Shown here piece by piece: positions 10,391-19,266 of a DNA stretch of 64,000 nucleotides. The notes below the pieces were generated by a model. That model had not been told where the DNA came from, made no database searches, and saw only the letters and a program-made list of their open reading frames with translations. The DNA is taken from positions 8,041,404 to 8,105,403 of the forward strand of contig NZ_CP042914.1 of assembly GCF_008065135.1 (NCBI RefSeq). Reading direction: 5' to 3'. The DNA is from Roseimaritima ulvae (GTDB lineage Bacteria > Planctomycetota > Planctomycetia > Pirellulales > Pirellulaceae). The number at the start of each line of letters is the position of its first letter. Positions within the stretch are counted from its first letter, which is position 1. The translations under genes were made by a program, and so were the position numbers.

Positions 10391-11701
10391 TTACGATCCG
10401 GTCTGAATGCGAATCCGCCGGTATTCCATCTGACCGCGATCGCCTTCCAAACCGATCGGCCCGGTTTTCGGCAACTTCAAGGCGGCCTCTAAAACTTCGC
10501 CGTTACAGGTGCAATGAGCCGTATCGCCCACGACGGTGATCACCAACTCATTCCAATCCTGCGGCTTGTAGTTCTTTAGATCCTTATAAGGACCCGCCAG
10601 CGGATAATCGCGGCATTGCAGCTGAGGCTTACGGATAAACACGCCGCTGTCTGCATTGGGCGTTGCGCGGAATTCCAGCTTGAGCACAAAGTCGCCGGGG
10701 AACTTGCGCGTCGTCCACATCTGCTGGACTCGACGGCCCTCGCGCGGCGTGGTGACGACGATCCGATCACCGATGGCCACGTAACGACCATCGGGACTGG
10801 CTTGCCGGCCATCAAACGCGGTCACTTCGCCGCCCTTGGGACGGAAGCCCCAACCGCTTAAGTCCTTGCCGTTGTACAGCATCTCAAACCCCGGCTCGGG
10901 TTCAAACGTGGTGGGTTCGGTTTCGATCAACCCCAGCGTGGCGAACAGGGGGCGCAGAGCGGCGACCCATTTGGCGTAACCTTCACCGTTGGGGTGCAGC
11001 AGATCGGGGAACTCCTCGCGTTTGGCGTTCCCCTGCTCGTCGGCGAACAGCGTCCAGGTATCCAACACCGTGACGTGGTCGTGTTGCTGCGCGACTTTGG
11101 CGTACAGCTTATTGATCTCCTGAATCTTGTCCGCCGGCCGGCTCTTGCTGGCGCTGCTGGGAAACACGTTGCAGACGATGACCGGCACGTCGCTTTGAGC
11201 TCGGATGTTTTTCAACAGCAAAGCAAAGTCGTCGGCAATGGTCTGCGGCTCGGCTTTTTCTTCCAGGTCGTTGGTACCGATCAGCAGCACGATGGCGGCC
11301 GGATTCAGAGCCATCACGTCACGGTCCAGCCGCAGCAGTAGTCCCCGCGTGGTGTCGCCGCTGATTCCGCGGTTGGCCTTTTTCAGATTCGGGAAGGCGC
11401 CGTGGAAATGATCGCCCCAGCCTTGGGTGATCGAGTCGCCGAAAAACACCACGGCGTTTTGATCCTGTTCGATCCGCTGCGCCCAAACGCCACGCCGCTG
11501 ATCCCACAGTTTCTTGAACCAGCCGTAGCGGCGAATCGGCCCGCTGCCAGGCAGCCCCTCGTCGGTCTCAGGCAACGCTAGCGTGGCAGCCGGCGCGGTT
11601 TCGGCCGGGGCCGCCACGTCCTGAGCTGGGAGGACCGAAGTTAGCAAGATCGCCGCGGGGGCGACGAATAGCATAAAGAACTTAGCCATGGTCGATTTCA
11701 T
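10391..11701 (-). CDS. Secreted GDSL/SGNH hydrolase fused to DUF1080 domain
   Basis: Signal peptide (residues 1-27) is followed by a SGNH hydrolase domain: block I FFGDSITQGW near residue 88, the Asn block LLIGTND near residue 141 and block V DLLHPNGEGY near residue 236 with catalytic Asp/His. It resembles platelet-activating-factor acetylhydrolase-type GDSL enzymes. Residues ~270-436 are a DUF1080 (3-keto-disaccharide hydrolase-like, concanavalin-fold) domain starting FEMLYNGKDLSGWGF and ending QMEYRRIRIQT. The combination suggests a secreted carbohydrate esterase/glycan-processing enzyme; substrate is unknown. It lies upstream of the membrane phosphatase-fold gene with 6 nt spacing. Confidence 0.88.
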   Translation of the reverse strand: MKSTMAKFFMLFVAPAAILLTSVLPAQDVAAPAETAPAATLALPETDEGLPGSGPIRRYGWFKKLWDQRRGVWAQRIEQDQNAVVFFGDSITQGWGDHFHGAFPNLKKANRGISGDTTRGLLLRLDRDVMALNPAAIVLLIGTNDLEEKAEPQTIADDFALLLKNIRAQSDVPVIVCNVFPSSASKSRPADKIQEINKLYAKVAQQHDHVTVLDTWTLFADEQGNAKREEFPDLLHPNGEGYAKWVAALRPLFATLGLIETEPTTFEPEPGFEMLYNGKDLSGWGFRPKGGEVTAFDGRQASPDGRYVAIGDRIVVTTPREGRRVQQMWTTRKFPGDFVLKLEFRATPNADSGVFIRKPQLQCRDYPLAGPYKDLKNYKPQDWNELVITVVGDTAHCTCNGEVLEAALKLPKTGPIGLEGDRGQMEYRRIRIQTGS

Positions 11702-11734
11702 ATAGTTTTTTCATGGAAGATTGGATGACTTGTC

Positions 11735-11822
11735 GTAGCCGATCTCGCCAGAGATTGGATGGGAGCAGTTCCCACCGTCTGGCGACGGTAGCTACGGTCC
11801 AAAGTCTGGCGACTTCGGCTAC
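11735..11822. repeat. GTAG-headed REP cluster (GCCA-loop family)
   Basis: Three hairpins with three different stems but the same loop: 11735-11758 (CCGATCTC/GAGATTGG), then inverted 11772-11795 (CTACCGTC/GACGGTGG) and inverted 11799-11822 (CCGAAGTC/GACTTTGG). Each outer end reads GTAG or CTAC. The rest of the 11702-11993 interval shows no coding signal. Confidence 0.88.
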
Positions 11823-11993
11823 GCCGCCGCTCCATTAGAATACTCGCTGGCCAGGGGACTGTGTTTCGGGGGAATTAATCGATTCACCTAGCCTGAAAAC
11901 GCCCAATCGCTAAGATGGGCATCACTCACTACCCACCCACCTGCTCCAACCAACGCGTCGGCTGGCCCCTCCAGCGACCGGAAACCGAAAAAC

Positions 11994-12665
11994 ATGCCAA
12001 ACACGGACCCCAGCCAGATCGAGGTCGATGGGATCAAAATCGACCTCCGCAATCGCGGCTTGGCTGCTTTACTGGCCTGGCTGGTCCCCGGTGCGGGCCA
12101 CTTTTATCAAGGCCGTTACGCCAAGGGTGGGCTGTACATGGCTTGTATCCTGACCACCTACATCGTGGGGTTCGCGATCGGTGGGGCGCACGTCGTGTAC
12201 GCCTCTTGGATCCCTGGCGACCGGCGTTGGCATTACGCCTGCCAGCTGGGCGTGGGCCTGCCCGCCTTTCCGGCGATGGTCGAAGGCATGCGGATGAAAA
12301 ATGCGACCGAATTCGACAGCGACCAGGAGGGTTATGAAGACGCCTACCGAACCAGCCCCGATTGGAGCCCGCTGTTTGGCGGCTGGATGGCCCCGCCACG
12401 ACGCCCGGTGCGCGAACAGTCGGCCGACGAGATCTCCGCTTGGTACGCTCGCAAAGGCGCGGGTTATGAGATGGGTACGTGGTACACCATGATCGCCGGC
12501 CTGTTAAATATTCTGGTCATCTATGACGCTTACTCGGGCCCCTTGTCGATCCCGATCAGCGGCCGCAAGAAAAAGACCGACGACGAATCAACCGAAAGTG
12601 ACGGCAAATCTTCCACCGCCGCCGCCGACCGTTCTCCCTCCGACTCGCCCAAGGCCGCTACGTGA
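11994..12665 (+). CDS. Membrane protein of unknown function, first gene of trkA operon
   Basis: 223 residues. Residues ~22-60 contain two hydrophobic segments with the motif LVPGAGHFYQGRYAKGG, the GxGHxYxG signature seen in TM2-like and DUF6677-type membrane proteins; a third hydrophobic stretch (TMIAGLLNILVIYDAYSGPL) lies near residue 165. The C-terminal ~40 residues are hydrophilic Ser/Ala/Asp-rich. Its stop overlaps the GTG start of the next gene, so three genes here are translationally coupled and end in trkA. Function is not known; the context suggests a membrane partner of potassium transport, which is inference. Confidence 0.75.
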   Translation: MPNTDPSQIEVDGIKIDLRNRGLAALLAWLVPGAGHFYQGRYAKGGLYMACILTTYIVGFAIGGAHVVYASWIPGDRRWHYACQLGVGLPAFPAMVEGMRMKNATEFDSDQEGYEDAYRTSPDWSPLFGGWMAPPRRPVREQSADEISAWYARKGAGYEMGTWYTMIAGLLNILVIYDAYSGPLSIPISGRKKKTDDESTESDGKSSTAAADRSPSDSPKAAT

Positions 12666-12856
12666 TCTCCATTTCGCCTACCTATCTGCTGTATTACCTG
12701 CCGCTGCTGGTGGCCATCTCGCTGGTCTACGGCGCCACGCGGCATGAAGACATGTCGATGATCCTTAAACACGCCGGCTACACGGCTTACTGGATCACCA
12801 GCTTCATGGGAATCATCTTCCTGATCCTCTTGGGGATTGGGTACCTGGTGTCCTGA
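12662..12856 (+). CDS. Small two-helix membrane protein in trkA operon
   Basis: 64 residues, almost entirely two hydrophobic helices (YLLYYLPLLVAISLVYGA and WITSFMGIIFLILLGIGYLV) joined by a short polar loop TRHEDMSMILKH. GTG at 12662 overlaps the upstream TGA (GTGA) and the stop TGA overlaps the trkA ATG (TGATG), which strongly supports it as a real gene despite its size. No family recognised. Confidence 0.75.
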   Translation: MISISPTYLLYYLPLLVAISLVYGATRHEDMSMILKHAGYTAYWITSFMGIIFLILLGIGYLVS

Positions 12857-14211
12857 TGCATGTAATGATCTTGGGTGCCGGCACGGTCGGCACGTGGGTT
12901 GCCGACTTGCTGTGCCGCCGACGTCATAGCGTCACGGTGGTCGACCTGGATGCCGACAACGTCCGCCGCATCAATGCCGAACTGGATGTGCGAGCGATTC
13001 AGGGCAACGGGTCGCAAAGCACGGTGCTGTTTCAGTGCGGCGTGGCGGCGTCGGATATCTGTTTGGCGCTGACCGGCGACGACGAAGTCAACATCGTGGC
13101 GGCCAGCATGGCCAAAGCCCTAGGAGCCCGGCGTTCGGTGGCCCGCGTCTACGCCCCCGCTCTCCGCGACCTCAGCACCTTCGATTACCAACGCCACTTC
13201 GGCATCGATCGCCTGCTCAGCCTGGAACAACTGTCGGCCACCGAAATGGCTCGAGCGATTCGCAATCCCGGCGCGATCCCGCTGGAAAACTTCGCTCGCG
13301 GCCAACTGGTGGTCTATGACCTGAAAGTTGCCGCCTCGGCGCCGGCCGCCGGGACCAAGCTCAGCGATTTAAAACTGCCCAGCGGCGTACGGGTCGGTTC
13401 GATCATGCGCGAGGACCGCATGTGGATCGCCAGCGCGGGTGACGAACCACGGGCCGGCGACCAGATCAGCTTGATCGGCATGCATGACGACGTCACTAAA
13501 GCTCGCGACCTTTTCGATCGCGGCAAACGCTTCCACCGCAAACAAGTGGTCATGATCGCCGGCGGTGGCGAAACCGGTTACCACGTGGCGCAGTCGCTGG
13601 GCGAAGACCACTACCACATCGTGATGCTGGAGAAAGACGCTGAACGCTGCGAATATTTGAGCACCCAGCTGAAACACGTCACGATGCTCAACGCCAGCGC
13701 CAACCGCCGCATGATTCTGGAAGACGAAGGAGCCGGTAAGGCGGATTGGTTTGTAGCCTGCACGGGCAATGACGAAAACAACATCATGGCCTGCGTGGAA
13801 GCTCGCGAACTGGGCGCCAAACACGTGCTCTCGGTAGTCGGTCGCGCAGACTACGCCAACGTGGTCGAAAAGCTGGGCATCGACTTGGCGGTCAGCGAAC
13901 GCGACGTCGCCGCGCGGCAGATCCTCGGCCACCTGCACGAAGGCGCCGTGATCAGTCACACCAAACTGCCCCACGGCTCGATCGAAGTCTACGAACTGGA
14001 AATCCTCGAAGGTGCCCCGGTCAGCGGCAAACCACTGTGCGACCTACCGCTGTCGGGCAATAGCCTGGTGGCCGCGATCGAACGCGACGGATTTGTCAAA
14101 GTCCCCAAGGCGTCGGATCAACTGCTGCCCGGCGACGTCGTCGTCGCCCTGATCGACGACTCGGTCGCCGAAGACACCCTCAAACTATTCGCCAGCGAAT
14201 CCCGCAGCTAA
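12856..14211 (+). CDS. trkA: Trk potassium uptake system peripheral protein TrkA
   Basis: Cytoplasmic NAD(H)-binding regulator of TrkH/TrkG-type K+ transporters. 451 residues with two RCK_N-RCK_C repeats: Rossmann motif MILGAGTVGTWVADLL at the N-terminus with the acidic end of beta-2 in VTVVDLDADNV, a first RCK_C domain around residues 150-215, a second Rossmann motif VVMIAGGGETGYHVA near residue 230, and a second RCK_C domain to the end. Length and duplication match E. coli TrkA (458). No trkH lies in the window; the two small membrane genes translated just upstream with stop-start overlaps are too small to be the channel. Confidence 0.93.
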   Translation: MHVMILGAGTVGTWVADLLCRRRHSVTVVDLDADNVRRINAELDVRAIQGNGSQSTVLFQCGVAASDICLALTGDDEVNIVAASMAKALGARRSVARVYAPALRDLSTFDYQRHFGIDRLLSLEQLSATEMARAIRNPGAIPLENFARGQLVVYDLKVAASAPAAGTKLSDLKLPSGVRVGSIMREDRMWIASAGDEPRAGDQISLIGMHDDVTKARDLFDRGKRFHRKQVVMIAGGGETGYHVAQSLGEDHYHIVMLEKDAERCEYLSTQLKHVTMLNASANRRMILEDEGAGKADWFVACTGNDENNIMACVEARELGAKHVLSVVGRADYANVVEKLGIDLAVSERDVAARQILGHLHEGAVISHTKLPHGSIEVYELEILEGAPVSGKPLCDLPLSGNSLVAAIERDGFVKVPKASDQLLPGDVVVALIDDSVAEDTLKLFASESRS

Positions 14212-14221
14212 CGCCCACGCG

Positions 14222-14262
14222 TCACCCTCCCCCCTGGCAGCGTCGAGCGTCAGCGAGGGGAG
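14222..14262. repeat. Short form of composite intergenic repeat
   Basis: CACCCTCCCCCCTGG...GTCGAGCGTCAGCGAGGGGAGG, directly after the trkA stop; it corresponds to one half of the long composite at 2431-2590. Confidence 0.75.
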
Positions 14263-14319
14263 GATTTTTATATTCGGTGTTCGCGTTTCGCAGTATTTGC
14301 CTCGTTTCACCCGTAGGCT

Positions 14320-14507
14320 CGTTTAACCCGTAGCCGGAGAAGCTTGCCGGCTTGGGAGCCGTGCGACCAAACCGGCAAGCTTCGTAGGCGCAGGCGTCTG
14401 CGTCATCGTACGGGCTCGCCGTCACCCCCACAGTGTCGCCCCACGGTTGATCTAGCTTGCCAACGCCACGCTCCCGCACGCCGGCGCCTGCGGCTACGGG
14501 TTAAACG
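14320..14507. repeat. MITE-like element with 17-bp terminal inverted repeats, copy 1
   Basis: The ends are CGTTTAACCCGTAGCCG and CGGCTACGGGTTAAACG, perfect inverted repeats. Inside is a further palindrome around GCTTGCCGGCTT...AAACCGGCAAGC. 188 bp with no ORF. A second copy (214 bp) lies at 37479-37692 with a divergent middle. No clear target-site duplication is visible. Confidence 0.85.
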
Positions 14508-14620
14508 ATTCCCCCAACATCCCTCCGCCGTTCGGCTTAAAATAGCCCCCCCAGACTCCCAGACTCCCAGACTCCCAGACTCCCAACTCCCAACTCCCAG
14601 CACCCCGCCGAGCCGCTTCC

Positions 14621-17600
14621 GTGAAATCGCTTTTCGCCGCAGCCCGTTTCTCCGCCGCCAGTTGCCTTGTTGCCATCCTGCTTGTCGCCAGCGCGCCGGC
14701 CCAGTCCCCTGCGCCCGCAGCTCTCGCGGCCGCGGAACCCTCGACGGCCGCCGAAGTCTACGGCCAAGGCGTGCGGCCGACACCCTGGTTGTCGCCGCAG
14801 CAGCAACGCGACGGGTTCCATCTTCCTGAGGGTTTTGAAATCCGCCTGTTTGCTTCAGAGCCACAGATCGCCAAACCCTTGAATATCGCTCACGACGATC
14901 AGGGCCGGCTGTGGATCACGCAAAGCACTCGCTACCCCTACCCGCGGCGAGCGGATCCCGACGCCGACGACGATGCGGCCGACGCCGTCGTGATCCTACA
15001 GGACGCCGACGGCGACGGCTTCGCCGAACAGGTGACCACCTTCGCCGACGATCTGAATATCCCCATCGGCATCCTACCCTACGGGGATGGCTGCTTGTGT
15101 TTCAGCATTCCCAACATCTGGTACCTCCGCGATACCGATGGCGACGGACGCTGTGACCGCCGCGACAAGATCTTAGGTCCGTTTGACACCACCCGCGACA
15201 CACACGGCATGGTCAACGCGCTGCGTGACGGCGGCGATGGCTGGATCTATGCCTGCCACGGATTCAACAACCAGTCCACCGTAGCCGGCACCGATGGGCA
15301 CAGCGTGACCCTGCAATCCGGCAACACGTTCCGGTTCCGTCCCGATGGCAGCCGCATCGAACAGGTCACACAGGGCCAAGTCAACCCGTTTGGTACGACC
15401 ATCGACGACTGGGGCTATCGCTATTCGGCCGACTGCCACAGCAAACCGATCACGCAACTGATCTCCGGCGCCTGCTACCCCAGCTTTGGTCGCCCCCATG
15501 ACGGGCTCGGTTTCTTGCCGCCGATGATCGATCACCTGCACGGCAGCACCGCCATCTCGGGCATCGTCTACGTCTCCGATGCATCCACTTGGGCGCCGCT
15601 TCGAGGCCAGATGATCAGCGGCAATGTGATGACCAGTCGGCTGAACCGCAACCACGTTCGTTACCACGGCGCGACGGCGGTCGGCGACGAACTGCCGGAC
15701 ATCTTGACCAGCGACGACCCTTGGTTTCGGCCCGTCGACCTGCGGTTTGGACCCGATGGTCACCTTTACGTCGCGGACTTCTATAACCGCATCATCGGTC
15801 ACTACGAAGTTCCACTCGAACACCCCGGACGCGACCGTACCAGCGGCCGCATTTGGCAGATTCGCTACACCGGCCCATCCTCGCCAACGACGACCAACCG
15901 CGACGATGCTGATGCGCGACTGCTGCTGGCTGCCCTCCGTATCGTTGCCGACGACGACGATACGGCCGCGTTTGCGCGACGCTCCCTGGACGATCCTAAC
16001 TCGCACGTTGTCAGGCAAGCGGCCGAACGACTGGGAGAAACCGGATCGGCCGACGACATCCCTCGCCTGTTGGAACGTTTGACACATGTCGACGCCCAGG
16101 ACCACGTGCTCCGACAAACCATTCGTATTGCCATTGCCAAACAATTACGTCAAGCACCCCGCGAATCCAGCGTCTGGGACCTAGCATCCGACGATCGCCT
16201 GGGCGGCGAACTGGTCGATATCCTCCCGGCGGTGAACCGTGCCGAAGCCACGACGGCGATGCTGCATTTCCTGGCTTCGTCTGCCAATGCCACGGACCAT
16301 CGCGACATGTTTCGACTCGTTGCCGCACGCGTTGCCGCCGAACAGCTCGACGCCTGTGTGAACGTCGCGCGTCGCGTGGCCGGCGACGACATTCAACAAC
16401 AAATCGAATGGTTGAACCTGATCTGGGAATCGCAAAACGTTTCCCCCGCCAACGTTCCACCTGCGCTGAAACAATGGGCGGACGAAATCGTCGAACATCA
16501 ATGGCAAGCGTTTACGGCATCGCTGGACCGCAACGCCCCGCTGATCGCGTGGTCCAGCGACGACGGTAAAGCGTGGGGACAACAACCGCGTCCCACCCGC
16601 GACGGACGCACGATTTCGCTGCACAGCAGCATTCTTCGAGGCGAAGCGTACACCGGAACCCAACAATCCGAAGCCTTCGATGCTCCGCCCCAAATCCGCT
16701 TTTGGCTTGCCGGACACAACGGGTTCCCCGACAAGCCCGATCAACGGCGTAGCTTCGTACGTCTGGTCGATGCGGAAACCAACGCCGAACTACGACGCGC
16801 CTACCCGCCACGCAACGACACCGCCGCCGAAGTCCGTTGGGATATGTCATCGCTAGAAGAGGGCCGGCGAGTGCGGATCGAATGCGTCGATGGAGACGAT
16901 GGTAGAGCGTACGCATGGTTGGCCGTAGGCGATTTTCATCCCGACAATTTGAACAGCGAAAACACCCTTGGCTGGCTGGACGATGCTCTGCAGTGGACCG
17001 AACGCGCGGGGTTGAAAGCACGTGAGCCCGAGCTGCTGGCGGTGCTTCGCTCACCTAGTTTGTCCTCCAGCGTCCGCCTGCGGATCGCACAAAGCATCGC
17101 CACGCTGCGTGGTAACGCGGACGCCCGGTGGCTGCTGGTTGCAATCGACAACTCCCGTGCCCCCCGCATCGCCGGACAGCCCGATCTGGACAGTATCGAG
17201 CTGATCACGCGGTTGTTGGATGGCGATGCCGAAGCTCTCCAACAAGTCGGCCGCCGCGTCACCACCCAGCTAACGACCGGCCAGCAGCAGCGGTTCGCCT
17301 TGCAATGGGTACGCGGCGCGGGATCCGTGGAGCGTCTGTTGGCGATGGCTCGATCCGGCTCGCTGGCCGCCGACGTGTTCGCCGACGAAGATCTCTGGCA
17401 ATCGCTGGAACCGAAGCTGAGTGACGCCCAGCGGACGCAAGTCGAGGCGTTTCGTCGACAAGCCGCCGCGCGTCCATCGGCTTCCGATGAACGGCTGCAG
17501 CGTCTGCAAGCCACGATCGGTCAGCAGCAAGGCAGCCTGGAGAATGGCCAGCCGCTGTATCGACAACATTGCGCCGGCTGCCATCAATTACGGGGTACGG

Positions 17601-17932
17601 GGCTCGTCGTCGGCCCGCAATTGGACGGTGCCGTCGCGCGTCCGGCGGCTCGATTGCTGGAAGATATCTTGACCCCCAATCGCAACGTCGACGACGCGTT
17701 TCGGACGACCAGCTTTCTCACCTTCGACGGCCAAGTGCTGGTCGGGCTGGTGCAGAGCGAAACGGACGAGGAAGTGCACCTGATCGACTCACAAGGCCAA
17801 CCGCGACGGCTGGCAACCGACGACATCGAAGTTCGCCAGCGCACCGAGCGATCCTTGATGCCCAGCAACGTCGGCGAATTACTCACCGACCAACAAATCG
17901 CCGATCTCCTAGCTTTCCTAAAAAACCAATAA
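14621..17932 (+). CDS. PVC-type haem-binding CxxCH protein (propeller-HEAT-cytochrome c)
   Basis: 1103 residues, secreted (signal peptide ~1-30). Residues ~65-430 form a membrane-bound-dehydrogenase-type beta-propeller of planctomycete-verrucomicrobial proteins, with RLWITQSTRYPYP, DTHGMVNALRDGGDGWIYACHG and FGPDGHLYVADFYNRIIGHYE. Residues ~435-900 are HEAT-like helical repeats with an inserted all-beta segment. The C-terminal domain is a cytochrome c: CAGCH near residue 984 with surrounding LYRQHCAGCHQLRGTG and the usual DILTPNRNVDDAFR...RTERSLMPSNVGELLTDQQIADLLAFLKNQ end. A periplasmic electron-transfer dehydrogenase is likely, possibly acting on sugars, but the substrate is unknown. Start is GTG at 14621, the first codon giving the signal peptide. 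Confidence 0.9.
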   Translation: MKSLFAAARFSAASCLVAILLVASAPAQSPAPAALAAAEPSTAAEVYGQGVRPTPWLSPQQQRDGFHLPEGFEIRLFASEPQIAKPLNIAHDDQGRLWITQSTRYPYPRRADPDADDDAADAVVILQDADGDGFAEQVTTFADDLNIPIGILPYGDGCLCFSIPNIWYLRDTDGDGRCDRRDKILGPFDTTRDTHGMVNALRDGGDGWIYACHGFNNQSTVAGTDGHSVTLQSGNTFRFRPDGSRIEQVTQGQVNPFGTTIDDWGYRYSADCHSKPITQLISGACYPSFGRPHDGLGFLPPMIDHLHGSTAISGIVYVSDASTWAPLRGQMISGNVMTSRLNRNHVRYHGATAVGDELPDILTSDDPWFRPVDLRFGPDGHLYVADFYNRIIGHYEVPLEHPGRDRTSGRIWQIRYTGPSSPTTTNRDDADARLLLAALRIVADDDDTAAFARRSLDDPNSHVVRQAAERLGETGSADDIPRLLERLTHVDAQDHVLRQTIRIAIAKQLRQAPRESSVWDLASDDRLGGELVDILPAVNRAEATTAMLHFLASSANATDHRDMFRLVAARVAAEQLDACVNVARRVAGDDIQQQIEWLNLIWESQNVSPANVPPALKQWADEIVEHQWQAFTASLDRNAPLIAWSSDDGKAWGQQPRPTRDGRTISLHSSILRGEAYTGTQQSEAFDAPPQIRFWLAGHNGFPDKPDQRRSFVRLVDAETNAELRRAYPPRNDTAAEVRWDMSSLEEGRRVRIECVDGDDGRAYAWLAVGDFHPDNLNSENTLGWLDDALQWTERAGLKAREPELLAVLRSPSLSSSVRLRIAQSIATLRGNADARWLLVAIDNSRAPRIAGQPDLDSIELITRLLDGDAEALQQVGRRVTTQLTTGQQQRFALQWVRGAGSVERLLAMARSGSLAADVFADEDLWQSLEPKLSDAQRTQVEAFRRQAAARPSASDERLQRLQATIGQQQGSLENGQPLYRQHCAGCHQLRGTGLVVGPQLDGAVARPAARLLEDILTPNRNVDDAFRTTSFLTFDGQVLVGLVQSETDEEVHLIDSQGQPRRLATDDIEVRQRTERSLMPSNVGELLTDQQIADLLAFLKNQ

Positions 17933-17945
17933 AAACAGCGCCCCC

Positions 17946-18023
17946 GTAGCCTAGGCTTCCAGCCTGGGAACCACGTAGCCTAGGCTTCCAGCCTGGGGAA
18001 AACATGCCAGCCTGGAAAGGCTA
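17946..18023. repeat. GTAG-headed REP, CCTAGGC/GCCTGGG family
   Basis: Two direct copies of GTAG followed by CCTAGGC-TTCCA-GCCTGGG at 17946 and 17975, plus an inverted decayed half (CCAGCCTGGAAAGGCTAAC) ending at 18023. One more copy is at 21003-21025. Confidence 0.9.
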
Positions 18024-18057
18024 ACGTACTTGCCCTCGAAAACACACCGGAACCTCC

Positions 18058-19266
18058 ATGTCCGCCGCGGAACAACAGCTGTCCGACCTCTTCGAAGCCG
18101 ACGTCGACGCCGAGATCCTTGACGAACAGACTCAGGGTGACTTGCAGCTAACGGTCTGCAACATCAATTATCGACCGTATCAAAGCAACGATTCGGGCAC
18201 CGGTCGTTCGCCGCGAGTCCAGCAGACCGTGGTATTGATGCGTGCAGACGCTTTTGATTTTCCACAGTTTCGGCTGGCTGGTACGAGCGGTCGTGGCCCT
18301 TCGCGATTCATCATGACCAAACTGCTCGGCGCCACCGGCTTGCGGTTCCCGGACGTTCCGGAGTTTGGCAAACACTACATGCTGTTTGGGATGCCCGAAG
18401 CGGCCTTGCGAGTGATATTCAGCCCATCGGTCCGTCAGTACTTTGCCGCTCATCCGGGCTGGAGTGTCCGCGGTAACCAGCAACAATTGGCGATCTATCG
18501 CGAACGCCATTTGATCGGCGATGCGGAGCTGGATGATTTTGTCGCCGACACCACGCAGATTCTCACCCAGCTCAGTCGCGCCGAGCAGGAACTGGACGAA
18601 CGTCCGGAGGTGAATCGTCGTGCCGGAGTTAATGATCTGGCAAACATGCGAAGCCAATACGGCAGCCTTGTCGGCGGAGCGATCGAGCGACAGCTGCAGA
18701 AATTCGTCGTCGAGCGAAAGGATCTGGAATCGTTCCTGGCCTCCCCGATGCCCCGCGTCCCCCCGCTGAAACTCAAACGCCAAGTGCTTGGTGACAATTT
18801 CCCGTTGGTGATCGTGGGAATTGTTTTTATGTTTGTCGGCTTGATCAGCGGCGTGCTGTGGTTGGCAGCCGGTGATGGCAAGGTGCGTCTGCTGGGGTTC
18901 GTCCCTTTATTGTTATTCCCCTTGATCGGCTTAACCATGACAACGCTGACGCTGCGTTACCGCAAACGCAGAATGCGGTTGCTGCGCGAAGGTCGATTGG
19001 TGACGGGCCAAGTGCGAGACGTGCAGCGTACCAATACCACGGTCAATAACCGAGTGCTGCACAAGGTGACATTGGGCTTGAACGACCGGACGGGCGAGCG
19101 GACGGCGCAGTGCACCGTCGACGGCATGGCGGCGAAGAAAGCGAAGGAGCTGATCAACAACGAAACGCCGGTTCGGATCCTGGTCGATCCCCAGGACGAG
19201 CGGAATGTCTACTGCGTCGACTTGGTTGTCGTCAGCGAAGACAAAAACGCGATCACTAAATCCTGA
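18058..19266 (+). CDS. Two-helix membrane protein with DUF3592-like C-terminal domain
   Basis: 402 residues, function unknown. Residues 1-240 are soluble and show no recognised domain. Two hydrophobic segments (VIVGIVFMFVGLISGVLWLA and LLGFVPLLLFPLIGLTMTTL) follow at ~246-300. The C-terminal ~95 residues (RLVTGQVRDVQRTNTTVNNR...VRILVDPQDERNVYCVDL) resemble the small beta domain of DUF3592-type membrane proteins. Its last 58 bp overlap the 3' end of the convergent haem-protein gene at 19209. Confidence 0.75.
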   Translation: MSAAEQQLSDLFEADVDAEILDEQTQGDLQLTVCNINYRPYQSNDSGTGRSPRVQQTVVLMRADAFDFPQFRLAGTSGRGPSRFIMTKLLGATGLRFPDVPEFGKHYMLFGMPEAALRVIFSPSVRQYFAAHPGWSVRGNQQQLAIYRERHLIGDAELDDFVADTTQILTQLSRAEQELDERPEVNRRAGVNDLANMRSQYGSLVGGAIERQLQKFVVERKDLESFLASPMPRVPPLKLKRQVLGDNFPLVIVGIVFMFVGLISGVLWLAAGDGKVRLLGFVPLLLFPLIGLTMTTLTLRYRKRRMRLLREGRLVTGQVRDVQRTNTTVNNRVLHKVTLGLNDRTGERTAQCTVDGMAAKKAKELINNETPVRILVDPQDERNVYCVDLVVVSEDKNAITKS

